In this document: positions 1 to 6,509 of the stretch, piece after piece
How the letters are laid out: the number at the start of each line of letters is the position of its first letter
Numbering within the stretch: the stretch's first letter is position 1
DNA from: Prevotella sp.
GTDB lineage: Bacteria > Bacteroidota > Bacteroidia > Bacteroidales > Bacteroidaceae
Reading direction: 5' to 3'
Length of the DNA stretch: 6,509 nt
NCBI GenBank assembly: GCA_021203915.1
Contig: JAJQAI010000095.1
Coordinates: 1-6,509 of the forward strand
The notes under the pieces: generated by a model
What the model saw: the letters and a program-made list of their open reading frames with translations, nothing else
Database searches by the model: none
Told to the model about the DNA's origin: nothing
Made by a program: the position numbers and the translations under genes

Positions 1-28
1 GCTTATAAAAAGTTTGTGAGTTTTTCAT
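1..28 (-). CDS. Probable N-terminus of a leftward gene, cut by the window edge
   Basis: Reading leftward from the ATG at 28, nine codons are visible (MKNSQTFYK) before the window ends, too few to name a product. The case for a gene is positional. A Bacteroidota-type promoter lies just upstream at 71-102, and the distance from its -7 element to this ATG (42 nt) is close to the same distance for ykvA (36 nt). The ykvA terminator lies further upstream, so this would be a separate transcription unit. The competing readings of this stretch, a plus-strand frame ending at 117 and a minus-strand TTG-started frame ending at 3, are both weaker. The existence of the gene is an inference. Confidence 0.4.
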
Positions 29-70
29 CTTGTGATGCTGGATTTTTAGAAGCACTTTTTTTCTTTGCTA

Positions 71-102
71 CAAAATTAGTCTTAATTTTTTTAATTGACA
101 AA
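71..102 (-). promoter_or_regulatory. Bacteroidota-type promoter for the leftward gene at the window edge
   Basis: On the minus strand TTTG (102-99) is followed by a 20-nt spacer and TAATTTTG (78-71). This matches the Bacteroidota primary sigma factor consensus of TTTG, 19-21 nt, TAnnTTTG. Transcription would start near 64 and give a leader of roughly 36 nt before the ATG at 28. The region is very AT-rich, which raises the chance of a fortuitous match, but both boxes match in full and the spacing is right. Confidence 0.5.
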
Positions 103-125
103 TTTTTAACTTTATAAAAGGATAC

Positions 126-176
126 AAAAAAAGGAACGTCAACTTGTCTTAAAAGTTAAAAAGTTATCAACGCTCC
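126..176 (-). terminator. Intrinsic terminator downstream of ykvA
   Basis: On the minus strand GGAGCGTTGA (176-167) can pair with TTGACGTTCC (142-133). All ten positions pair, three as G-U wobbles, and the loop is 24 nt. The loop may fold further through AACTT and AAGTT. The stem is followed at once by seven T residues (132-126), the usual layout of a factor-independent terminator. It begins 24 nt after the ykvA stop codon. No T-run follows the stem on the plus strand, so it works for leftward transcription only. I paired it by eye and did not compute an energy. Confidence 0.7.
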
Positions 177-199
177 ACTTAATGCATAATTAGAATTTT

Positions 200-610
200 T
201 TATTCTGCTTCTTCATGTTTTTCAGCCTCATCAATAACGGAATTTATCTCAGAGACTTCATCCTCATCAAACCATGTGCTAAGTTTATCCTTAGCCTTCT
301 GACGAACATCCTCGGGGATATTTCCCCAAACTTTATTCATTACATAAAGAAGTACAGTTAAATCATCAGCTAAACCCGCTATTGGTATAGCATCTGGAAT
401 AACATCTAAAGGGCTTATTAGATAACCTAAAGCACCAATGATTATAGCCTTATCTTTAACTGAGACTTGATTGCTTTGAAGGGTATAATAAAGAACAAGC
501 GCTGCAAAAACTAATTTAGATCCCGCGCGCTTGGCTATTCTTGAAATTTTCTCAATAAACTCACTATTGGTGAATTTATTTGAGTACGACATAAAATCAG
601 GTAATTCCAT
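200..610 (-). CDS. ykvA: YkvA/DUF1232 family small membrane-associated protein
   Basis: This 136-residue protein belongs to the YkvA (DUF1232) family, whose biochemical role is not established. The diagnostic block is at residues 57-85: a hydrophobic run, then GYLISPLDVIPDAIPIAGLADDL, in short SPxDxIPDxxPxxGxxDD. A second hydrophobic stretch precedes it at about residues 33-43 (LVFAALVLYYT), so the protein probably sits on or in the membrane. The C-terminal tail (about 113-136) is strongly acidic (DEDE, then EAEKHEEAE). The ATG at 610 is chosen because the promoter at 647-677 leaves a normal short leader; an internal ATG at 592 (residue 7) is the alternative. The gene has its own promoter and terminator, so it appears monocistronic and independent of metH upstream. 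Family assignment is firm and function is unknown. Confidence 0.88.
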   Translation of the reverse strand: MELPDFMSYSNKFTNSEFIEKISRIAKRAGSKLVFAALVLYYTLQSNQVSVKDKAIIIGALGYLISPLDVIPDAIPIAGLADDLTVLLYVMNKVWGNIPEDVRQKAKDKLSTWFDEDEVSEINSVIDEAEKHEEAE

Positions 611-646
611 AAGAAGAGTTTAATTCTATTGGTTTTTTCTTGGGTG

Positions 647-677
647 CAAAAGTAGCGATTTTTTTCCTTCTTTCAAA
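647..677 (-). promoter_or_regulatory. Bacteroidota-type promoter for ykvA
   Basis: On the minus strand TTTG (677-674) is followed by exactly 19 nt and TACTTTTG (654-647), a full match to the Bacteroidota -33/-7 consensus. The predicted start of transcription is near 640, about 30 nt before the ykvA ATG. The promoter lies in the 97-bp gap after metH, where I see no convincing terminator for metH. Read-through from metH could therefore also reach ykvA. Confidence 0.8.
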
Positions 678-707
678 GGTTTAGGCCTAGTAATGTTTTT
701 TCTTTTT

Positions 708-3700
708 TCAAAGAACAAAATATCTTGACTCAGGATTAGCTATATAAATACCACTAATAGAGGACTGCGGATACATAGCTCCGTTTTCGGTTAACTTTAT
801 TCCAAGCTTATCGTAATCAATTAACTTCGATAGTAAGAATATTGTCTTTTGGTCCGGAAGTGATGGATAGCCAACAGCAGGACGGATACCCTTATATAAG
901 CCTTTTTGAATTTCTTTTAAATGTAGGGTTTCCTTTTCATACCCCCATAAGGCTTGACGCACCTTTTGGTGTAGATATTCACTTGCTGCCTCAACAAGGC
1001 GGTCTCCCAAGCTTTGCATAAGCAGGGCCTCATATTCTTTACCTTGGATCTTAAGCTCTTCTAATTCTTTAGTAAAAGAGGTTGATACAGTAATAGCAAA
1101 TACTCCTATATAATCATTATATCCCTTTGGAGCTACAAAATCACAAAGTGATAAACACTCTCCGGTTTCTCCCGCTCGCTCTTGTCTTGGCGTTGGGATT
1201 TCAACCTCTATAGTCTCTTTATTTCCATCTATAAACGATTCTTTTTGAACAACTATTGAGGAGCAAGTTCCGTAAGAAGAGAAAAAGCCCACTTGAGCCT
1301 TAAGATGATGATGAACTAATAGTTTATCAAGGAGTTTTTCAGCTTCTTTTTTTATATTTTCAGCTTCCTGGGACGCTGAGCGTACCGACCAAAGACGATA
1401 AAAGTATCTCCAATTTATAAACTCTCTAACCTCGCTTATACTTATGTTTGGTATCGTTCTTATTCCCTTAAAGGTAGGAGCAGTAATTTTTTGATCATCC
1501 CAAGCAGTTTTATGACGTTTATTTATTGCCTCTTTTAAAGTTAATGAGGTATTTTTTTTATGCTCATTTTCCTCACGAAGCCTTTCTTGCTCGCCAAGAA
1601 GACATGCTATTACACTTTCACGTTCGGGGCCCAAAAGCTGCGTAGCTAATATCGGGTTTTCTGAGGCATCTTTAACCCTAAAGACAGCTCCGGAATAAAG
1701 AGGAGCAATTTTTATAGCCGTATGAAGAGAAGATGTTGTAGCACCTCCTATCATAAGGGGAACACTTACACCGGAGGATTTAAGAGCTTTAGCTACTTCA
1801 CACATTTCATCAAGCGATGGGGTTATAAGTCCACTTAAGGCAACAATATCAACCTTTTCTTTTATTGCTACCTCTACAATTTTTTCCTTTGGGACCATAA
1901 CGCCAAGGTCAATAACCTCAAAGTTATTGCAAGCCATAACAACTGAAACGATATCCTTTCCGATATCATGCACATCGCCCTTAACAGTTGCAATTAGGAA
2001 TTTTCCACGTTTTGGAGCATTTGAAGATGAGTTTTCTTTTTTTATATAAGGAGAAAGAATCTCTACGGAGCGTCGCATTGTTCTAGCTGTTTTTACAACT
2101 TGAGGTAAAAACATTTTACCTTGAGAAAATAGCTCACCAACTAGACTCATACCCTTCATCAGTGGTCCAGAAATTATATCCTCCGGTTTTGGATATAGGT
2201 TTAAAGCCTTAAGTAAATCTTCCTCTAGGTTATCAGTTGTTCCCTCACGAAGGTAAAGAATCAGTCTTTCTTCAAGGCTAAGGTCTTTAAGCTCCTCTTT
2301 ATTTTCTTTTCTTTCCTCTTTTTTAAGGCTATAATTTTGAGCCATCTTAATAAGACGGTCCGAAGCATCCTCTTTTTTATAGAGTATTACATCTTCTAAC
2401 GTCCCAAGCAAATCCTTTGGAATATCTTCATAGGTTAAAGAAGCAGTTGGATTCATAATAGCCATATCAAGCCCCGCCTTAATAGCATAATAAAGAAATA
2501 CCGAGTGCATGGCTTGACGGATATAGTCGTTACCCCGGAAAGAAAATGATAGATTACTTAGCCCTGCACTTACCTTTGCCTCTGGAAGGTTTTCTTTTAT
2601 CCATTTGGTCGCCCTAATAAAGTCTAAAGCGTAAGCATCGTGCTCTTTAATGCCCGTAGCAATAGAAAGAACATTTGGATCAAAGATTATATCCTTGGCC
2701 AGAAAGCCTATCTTTTCTATAAGCAGATGATAAGCTCTCTTAGCTATTTCTATTTTCCTTTCATATGTTGTTGCTTGACCTTTTTCATCAAAGGCCATAA
2801 CAACGACTGCAGCGCCAAAGCGTTTTATAATTTTTGCTCGCTCTAAGAAAACTTCTTCCCCTTCTTTTAAGGATATGGAATTAACAATAGCCTTTCCCTG
2901 TACTGTTTTAAGGGCTTCAAAAATTACCTCAAAGCGGGAAGAATCTATCATCCAGGGTACGCGAGCAGTTTCTGGGTCTGAGCCAAGAAGAAAAAGGAAA
3001 TGCCTCATTTTTTCCTTAGCATCTATCATGGCATCATCCATATTAATATCTAAGATCTGAGCCCCATCGCGCACTTGAGCACGTGCTATGGAAAGAGCCT
3101 CATCCCAAGCTTCCTCTTTTATTAACCTTAAAAACTTACGGCTTCCGGCCACATTACAACGCTCCCCAACGTTTATAAACAAGCCTTGATAATCAAGCGT
3201 TTCAGTGCCTGAAAGAAAGTAGTTTTTCCCCTTATGTGGCTTCCTAAAGCTTTTTGATGAATTTACAACCCCCTCTATAGCCTTAATATGCTCTGGAGTT
3301 GTGCCACAACAACCTCCAACAATATTAACAAGACCTTCACTTATAAAGGTTTCAATATTTAAGGCCATGCTTTCTGGCGTTTCATCGTACCTTCCCATAA
3401 CATCGGGAAGACCAGCGTTAGGATGAGCACTTACATAGCAAGGAGATATTTTAGAGAGTGTTCTTAAAAATGGCAACATCTGTTTAGCTCCAAATGAGCA
3501 GTTTATGCCAAGAGAAAAGACATTTGCATATTCCGTTGAGCAAACAAAAGCCTCTAAGGTTTGACCAGAAAGCAGATGCCCCGCAATATCTGCAATAGTT
3601 ACAGATAGCATTACGGGAAGTGTTTTCCCCGTTATTTCAAATGATTGCCTTGCAGCTTCCAAGGCAGCTTTACAGTTAAGGGTATCAAAAATTGTCTCAA

Positions 3701-4241
3701 TAAGTAGGATATCAACACCACCTTCAATAAGAGAGGTAATCTGCTCTTTAAAAGCCTCCAAAAGTTCATCAAAGGTAACTGCTCTATAGGCTGCATCATC
3801 AACGTTTGAAGACATTGAGGCCATCTTACTAGTTGGTCCTACGGAGCCCGCTACAAATCGAGGTTTTTTGGGGGTCTTTTCCGTCATCCTATCAGCCTCA
3901 GCTCTAGCTATAAGGGCTGCTTGCTTATTGATTTTTAAAACATAATCCCCTGTATGATATTCAGCTTGAGATATTCGTTGGGAATTAAAGGTATTAGTTG
4001 AAATAATATCGGCTCCTGCCTCTAAGTACTTTCTATGGATTTCGCTTATTACTTTAGGACAGGTAAGACTAAGAATATCGTTATTACCCTTAAGAAGGGT
4101 TGGAAAAGAAGAAAACTCTTTTCCACGGAAATCCTCTTCACTTAGGCCGTAGCTTTGAATCATCGTTCCTGTAGCCCCATCAAGAATCATCGTTCTTTGG
4201 GAAAGAATCTCTTTTAATTTATCCTCAGTTTTAAGACACAT
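708..4241 (-). CDS. metH: Cobalamin-dependent methionine synthase (MetH)
   Basis: This cytoplasmic enzyme transfers the methyl group of 5-methyl-tetrahydrofolate via cobalamin to homocysteine, giving methionine (EC 2.1.1.13). All modules are present in 1177 residues. The homocysteine domain (about 1-330) has the zinc cysteines C248 (GINCSFG) and C311/C312 (GGCCGTTP). The pterin domain (about 353-630) has [27 protein letters not shown] and [11 protein letters not shown] Lys/Glu-rich linker (638-655) leads to the cap (about 655-735). The B12 domain (about 745-880) has DVHDIGK with the cobalt-ligand H758, plus [10 protein letters not shown] (803-812) and IGGATTS. The AdoMet reactivation domain (about 905-1177) has RPAVGY (1120-1125) and E1084, equivalent to E. 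coli E1097. The protein is about 50 residues shorter than the E. coli enzyme (1227), mainly because its last helices are missing. It starts 13 nt after metF in the same operon. The ATG is preceded by AAAGGG, too close to be a standard ribosome site. Confidence 0.98.
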   Translation of the reverse strand: MCLKTEDKLKEILSQRTMILDGATGTMIQSYGLSEEDFRGKEFSSFPTLLKGNNDILSLTCPKVISEIHRKYLEAGADIISTNTFNSQRISQAEYHTGDYVLKINKQAALIARAEADRMTEKTPKKPRFVAGSVGPTSKMASMSSNVDDAAYRAVTFDELLEAFKEQITSLIEGGVDILLIETIFDTLNCKAALEAARQSFEITGKTLPVMLSVTIADIAGHLLSGQTLEAFVCSTEYANVFSLGINCSFGAKQMLPFLRTLSKISPCYVSAHPNAGLPDVMGRYDETPESMALNIETFISEGLVNIVGGCCGTTPEHIKAIEGVVNSSKSFRKPHKGKNYFLSGTETLDYQGLFINVGERCNVAGSRKFLRLIKEEAWDEALSIARAQVRDGAQILDINMDDAMIDAKEKMRHFLFLLGSDPETARVPWMIDSSRFEVIFEALKTVQGKAIVNSISLKEGEEVFLERAKIIKRFGAAVVVMAFDEKGQATTYERKIEIAKRAYHLLIEKIGFLAKDIIFDPNVLSIATGIKEHDAYALDFIRATKWIKENLPEAKVSAGLSNLSFSFRGNDYIRQAMHSVFLYYAIKAGLDMAIMNPTASLTYEDIPKDLLGTLEDVILYKKEDASDRLIKMAQNYSLKKEERKENKEELKDLSLEERLILYLREGTTDNLEEDLLKALNLYPKPEDIISGPLMKGMSLVGELFSQGKMFLPQVVKTARTMRRSVEILSPYIKKENSSSNAPKRGKFLIATVKGDVHDIGKDIVSVVMACNNFEVIDLGVMVPKEKIVEVAIKEKVDIVALSGLITPSLDEMCEVAKALKSSGVSVPLMIGGATTSSLHTAIKIAPLYSGAVFRVKDASENPILATQLLGPERESVIACLLGEQERLREENEHKKNTSLTLKEAINKRHKTAWDDQKITAPTFKGIRTIPNISISEVREFINWRYFYRLWSVRSASQEAENIKKEAEKLLDKLLVHHHLKAQVGFFSSYGTCSSIVVQKESFIDGNKETIEVEIPTPRQERAGETGECLSLCDFVAPKGYNDYIGVFAITVSTSFTKELEELKIQGKEYEALLMQSLGDRLVEAASEYLHQKVRQALWGYEKETLHLKEIQKGLYKGIRPAVGYPSLPDQKTIFLLSKLIDYDKLGIKLTENGAMYPQSSISGIYIANPESRYFVL

Positions 4242-4254
4242 CCCTTTAAAAAAG

Positions 4255-5208
4255 CTAGTAAACTCTTTTTGCTATTTGCTCTACGCTTTGAGAGGCTCCC
4301 ATAGAATAAAAATGTATACTTGGAACATGGGAAGTTTTAAGTTCTCTTGCTTGGGCTACGCCCCACTCTATACCAAGTGATTTAACGTCATCATCAGTTT
4401 TACATAAACGAAATTCTTTGGCTAGCTCCTCTGGAAAATCAATATGGAAAGTCTTAGGAAGCAAAGTCATTTGCGTAAGTGAAGTAAGAGGCTTAAGACC
4501 TGGAACGATTGGAACATTAATTCCAACGGAAGAGCATTTTTCAATAAAGTCAAAATACTTTTTATTATCGAAAAACATTTGGGTAACTATGTATTTTGCC
4601 CCTGCCTCAACCTTAGCTTTTAAGTGCTCAAGATCAGTAGAAAAGTTCATAGCCTCTTCGTGCTTTTCAGGATAGCCTGCAACCCCAAATGAAAAAGGCT
4701 CCTCTAATGCTTCATTAAAAGTACCATCTATCATTAAACCCCGATTAAAGTCCTCTACCTGCTTACAGAGTCCAAGGGCATGAAGATGACCATCTTCTTT
4801 TTTTTCAAAATGTTTTTCCCCCAAGGCTGGATCTCCACGCAAAACAAGCAAATCTTTTATTCCCATATAGGATAAGTCTATTAGCTCATTTTCAAGCTCA
4901 AACTTTGAATATCCACTACAGATAACATGGGGAACAGTAGCTATGCCATAGCGCATCTTTAGGGCTACAGCAATTGCTGTAGTACCAGGTCGCTTTTGTT
5001 GATTATAGCGGTGAAAACTACCATCCTCAGCCTCCCGATACACCACATCTTGACGATGAGTTGTGATATTAACGTAAGATGGATTAAATGGCATAAGCCT
5101 ATCCATAGTAGAAAAAAGTTGACTTACACTCTTTCCACGAAGTGGCGGTAGTATCTCAAAAGAAAATGCCGTTTGAGGCTTTGAGGCCAAAAATGAAGCT
5201 ACACTCAT
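4255..5208 (-). CDS. metF: Methylenetetrahydrofolate reductase (MetF)
   Basis: This flavin (FAD) enzyme of the cytoplasm reduces 5,10-methylene-tetrahydrofolate to 5-methyl-tetrahydrofolate, the methyl donor used by MetH. The 317-residue length fits a bacterial single-domain MetF with a TIM barrel and no eukaryotic regulatory domain. Visible motifs are FSFEILPP with the catalytic glutamate E18 (E. coli E28), NITTHR (47-52), RPGTTAIA (73-80), LRGD with D126 (E. coli D120), AGYPEKHEEA (177-186), VTQMFFD with folate-binding Q210 (E. coli Q183), VPGLKP (235-240) and the C-terminal HFYSMG (299-304). The wording is closest to Bacteroidota MetF. The ATG at 5208 lets the protein begin about 14 residues before the first barrel strand, as is usual. 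It is the first gene of the metF-metH operon, transcribed from the shared promoter region at 5209-5400. I see nothing odd in the reading frame. Confidence 0.97.
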   Translation of the reverse strand: MSVASFLASKPQTAFSFEILPPLRGKSVSQLFSTMDRLMPFNPSYVNITTHRQDVVYREAEDGSFHRYNQQKRPGTTAIAVALKMRYGIATVPHVICSGYSKFELENELIDLSYMGIKDLLVLRGDPALGEKHFEKKEDGHLHALGLCKQVEDFNRGLMIDGTFNEALEEPFSFGVAGYPEKHEEAMNFSTDLEHLKAKVEAGAKYIVTQMFFDNKKYFDFIEKCSSVGINVPIVPGLKPLTSLTQMTLLPKTFHIDFPEELAKEFRLCKTDDDVKSLGIEWGVAQARELKTSHVPSIHFYSMGASQSVEQIAKRVY

Positions 5209-5244
5209 GGGGTTAATTCCTTTTTAATTACCTTGTCTTTTAGG

Positions 5245-5269
5245 GCTCTTAATTAAAAGATAAAAGAGC
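5245..5269 (-). promoter_or_regulatory. Hairpin in the presumed metF leader
   Basis: On the minus strand GCTCTT (5269-5264) can pair perfectly with AAGAGC (5250-5245) across a 13-nt AT-rich loop. If transcription starts near 5275, the hairpin sits almost at the 5' end of the mRNA. No run of T follows, so it is not a terminator. It does not resemble a cobalamin or SAM riboswitch. Its role, if any, is unknown. A 6-bp stem in AT-rich DNA may be chance. Confidence 0.3.
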
Positions 5270-5281
5270 TATAAAACTATG

Positions 5282-5289
5282 CAAAGGTA
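5282..5289 (-). promoter_or_regulatory. Probable -7 element of the metF-metH promoter
   Basis: The minus strand reads TACCTTTG, an exact match to the Bacteroidota -7 box TAnnTTTG, and is the only full match in this orientation in the gap. Transcription would begin near 5275 and leave a leader of about 67 nt before metF. No TTTG box lies 19-21 nt upstream (expected around 5309-5314), so the promoter may be weak or need an activator. The missing -33 box holds the confidence down. Confidence 0.5.
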
Positions 5290-5310
5290 TTAAATTTCTA
5301 GCAAAATTGC

Positions 5311-5318
5311 TACCTTTG
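5311..5318 (+). promoter_or_regulatory. Probable -7 element of the aminopeptidase P promoter
   Basis: The plus strand reads TACCTTTG, the same octamer as the metF box, in inverted orientation 21 nt away. Transcription would begin near 5325, leaving a leader of about 75 nt before the ATG at 5401. No TTTG box is present where the -33 element should be (about 5286-5291). That position falls on the metF -7 box, so the two promoters appear to overlap. Confidence 0.5.
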
Positions 5319-5334
5319 TGCCCAACAAAGGGCA
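5319..5334 (+). repeat. Inverted repeat at the predicted aminopeptidase transcription start
   Basis: TGCCC (5319-5323) and GGGCA (5330-5334) form a perfect 5-bp dyad around a 6-nt centre (AACAAA). It is partly interleaved with a second dyad, CCTTTG (5313-5318) and CAAAGG (5326-5331). The repeat touches the -7 element and spans the expected start of transcription. It could be an operator or a hairpin at the very start of the mRNA. No known operator is recognised. Confidence 0.35.
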
Positions 5335-5341
5335 AAAGGAG

Positions 5342-5356
5342 AAAAAGGACCTTTTT
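5342..5356. repeat. 15-bp palindrome in the aminopeptidase leader
   Basis: AAAAAGG (5342-5348) and CCTTTTT (5350-5356) are perfect inverted arms around a single central A. Outer AAGG (5336-5339) and CCTT (5357-5360) extend the symmetry with a 2-nt offset. As RNA it would fold into a weak A/U-rich hairpin, and as DNA it resembles a small dyad site. No gene ends here, so it is not serving as a terminator. Its function is unknown. Confidence 0.35.
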
Positions 5357-5400
5357 CCTTAATGTTTAATGGAAATATTTTCTGTTTTTAAAAAAATTTT

Positions 5401-6509
5401 ATGCTCGAAAAAGAAACATATATTCGTCGAAGAGGTGAGTTAAAGAAGCTTCTTTCTGGTGGTATTGTAATATTTTTTGGAAACAATTCTTCACCTGCCA
5501 ACTACCCTGCTAACGGCTATTTTCCATTCCGACAAGACTCTTCGTTTTTATATTACTTTGGTCTTGATGGCGAAGGATTAGTTGGCGTTATTGACCTTGA
5601 TGAGGACGTAGAAACTTTGTTTGGAGATGATATTGATATTAATGATATAGTATGGTTTGGAAGCGTTGATAGCATTCGTGATATGGCTACTTCCTCAGGT
5701 GTTGATAACTCAGCCCCTATGTCATCCCTTAAGGTTATCTTAACAAGGGCTAAAGAGGAAAAAAGAAAACTTCATTTCCTTCCTCCCTATCGTCATGATA
5801 CAATGCTACTTATTGAGGACTTACTTGATATTCCTCACACTGAGCAAAAAAAGATGGCCTCTCAAGAGCTTATAAGCGCAATAGTTAAGATGCGCTCTAA
5901 AAAAGATGCTGAGGAGGTCATAGAGCTTGAAGATGCTGCTAGTATTGGATATAAAATGCATACGCTAGCAATGAAAATGACTCGTCCAGGACTTACTGAA
6001 AGAAGAATAGCAGGCCATGTAAGTGGTATTGCATACTCACTTGGCGCTATGCCTAGCTTCCCCACGATTTTTACCCAACATGGAGAAATCATGCACGGCA
6101 TTCCAACATGGAACCGCCTAGAAAGTGGACGACTAGTTCTTTGCGATGCAGGAGCAGAAAATAAGAACAATTATTGCTCTGATAACACAAGAACTTTTCC
6201 GGTAAATGGAAAATTCACTCTTAAGCAACTTGAAATCTATAAGATAGTAGAAGCCTGCCATGACCACGTACTAGATATTGCTCGTCCGGGGGTTAGATAT
6301 TTGGATGTCCACCTGGAGATCTGCCGACAAATGAGTGAAAGCCTTAAAGAACTTGGCATTATGAAAGGTGATGTAGCAGAGGCTGTAAAGGCCGGAGCTC
6401 ATGCTATCTTTATGCCTCATGGACTAGGTCATATGATGGGTCTAGATGTTCACGATATGGAAGGCTTAGGACAAGAAAATGTTGGTTTTGATGCTGAAAC
6501 CTCACCTAG
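5401..6509 (+). CDS. pepP: Xaa-Pro aminopeptidase (aminopeptidase P, M24B), C-terminus beyond window
   Basis: This metallopeptidase removes an N-terminal residue when proline is second, and probably acts in cytoplasmic peptide turnover. The frame stays open for 369 codons to the window end; the final TAG is out of frame, so the gene continues. An N-terminal creatinase-like domain (about 1-155, with GNNSSPANYPANGYFPFRQDSSFLYYFG at 27-54) precedes the pita-bread catalytic fold. Visible metal ligands are D249 (CDAGAE), D261 (SDNTRTFPVNG) and H344 in HGLGHMMGLDVHD. H232, H340 and H351 match E. coli H243, H350 and H361. The two glutamate ligands (E. coli E383 and E406) would lie past the edge. The D249-D261 spacing is 12 rather than the E. 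coli 11, as in Bacteroidota homologues. The in-frame TAA at 5389-5391 makes the ATG at 5401 the first possible start. No Shine-Dalgarno site is visible. It is transcribed divergently from metF. Confidence 0.93.
   Translation, partial: MLEKETYIRRRGELKKLLSGGIVIFFGNNSSPANYPANGYFPFRQDSSFLYYFGLDGEGLVGVIDLDEDVETLFGDDIDINDIVWFGSVDSIRDMATSSGVDNSAPMSSLKVILTRAKEEKRKLHFLPPYRHDTMLLIEDLLDIPHTEQKKMASQELISAIVKMRSKKDAEEVIELEDAASIGYKMHTLAMKMTRPGLTERRIAGHVSGIAYSLGAMPSFPTIFTQHGEIMHGIPTWNRLESGRLVLCDAGAENKNNYCSDNTRTFPVNGKFTLKQLEIYKIVEACHDHVLDIARPGVRYLDVHLEICRQMSESLKELGIMKGDVAEAVKAGAHAIFMPHGLGHMMGLDVHDMEGLGQENVGFDAETSP

Noticed and set aside
3..101. Minus-strand 32-codon frame starting at TTG
   Set aside because: Its start lies inside the -33 box of the promoter at 71-102, it lies after the ykvA terminator, and it has no ATG or homology I recognise.
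1..117. Plus-strand frame open from the left edge, ending with TAA at 115-117, 38 hydrophobic codons
   Set aside because: The hydrophobic, Phe-rich content is what the reverse of A-rich DNA gives, and a good minus-strand promoter overlaps it. Without sequence to the left it cannot be fully excluded.
611..710. Frameshift that removes the MetH C-terminus
   Set aside because: Neither alternative frame after the TGA at 708-710 encodes anything like the family's terminal helices, so the short end appears genuine.
2640..2846. Plus-strand open frame of 68 codons
   Set aside because: It lies wholly antisense inside the conserved pterin-domain part of metH and has no recognisable motif or promoter; it is a shadow.
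2875..3060. Plus-strand open frame of 61 codons
   Set aside because: It is antisense to metH codons that encode conserved residues, with no independent support.
4418..4675. Plus-strand open frame of 85 codons
   Set aside because: It is antisense within metF, whose own reading shows conserved catalytic motifs across the same bases.
5209..5400. Cobalamin or SAM riboswitch upstream of metF-metH
   Set aside because: It would be expected for a B12 and methionine operon, but the leader of about 67 nt is too short for a cobalamin riboswitch, and I see no B12-box or SAM-I core.
5862..6170. Minus-strand open frame of 102 codons
   Set aside because: It is antisense to pepP, which shows conserved sequence here, including metal ligand D249; the minus translation has no family features.
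6507..6509. TAG at the last three bases as the pepP stop
   Set aside because: It is out of frame: the last whole codon is CCT at 6505-6507, and the glutamate metal ligands have not yet appeared.

Overview
The window looks like ordinary core chromosome from a low-GC member of the Bacteroidota. Three things point there. Bacteroidota-type promoters (TTTG, then 19-20 nt, then TAnnTTTG) stand in front of genes. The MetH, MetF and aminopeptidase P proteins carry wording typical of that phylum, such as [11 protein letters not shown] in MetH and a 12-residue spacing between the first two metal ligands of the aminopeptidase. Shine-Dalgarno sites are absent or weak. I see no mobile element, CRISPR array, tRNA or rRNA.

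Layout, left to right. Positions 1-28 hold the probable first codons of a leftward gene that leaves the window, with its own promoter at 71-102. A minus-strand intrinsic terminator (126-176) ends ykvA, a small DUF1232/YkvA membrane-associated protein (200-610) with a textbook promoter (647-677). Next comes metH (708-4241, minus), a full multi-domain cobalamin-dependent methionine synthase, preceded by metF (4255-5208, minus), methylenetetrahydrofolate reductase. The 192-bp gap 5209-5400 separates metF from a rightward Xaa-Pro aminopeptidase gene (5401 to the window end, incomplete).

MetF and MetH act in sequence. MetF reduces 5,10-methylene-tetrahydrofolate to 5-methyl-tetrahydrofolate, and MetH passes that methyl group through cobalamin to homocysteine to make methionine. 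With 13 nt between them and metF first, they are almost certainly one transcript. The aminopeptidase and YkvA are neighbours with no evident metabolic link to the pair.

I found no undescribed system. The points most worth a second look are the overlapping divergent promoters between metF and the aminopeptidase gene, with matching 8-bp inverted -7 elements; possible alternative structures in the metF leader; and a MetH activation domain that is shortened and diverged at both ends compared with E. coli.
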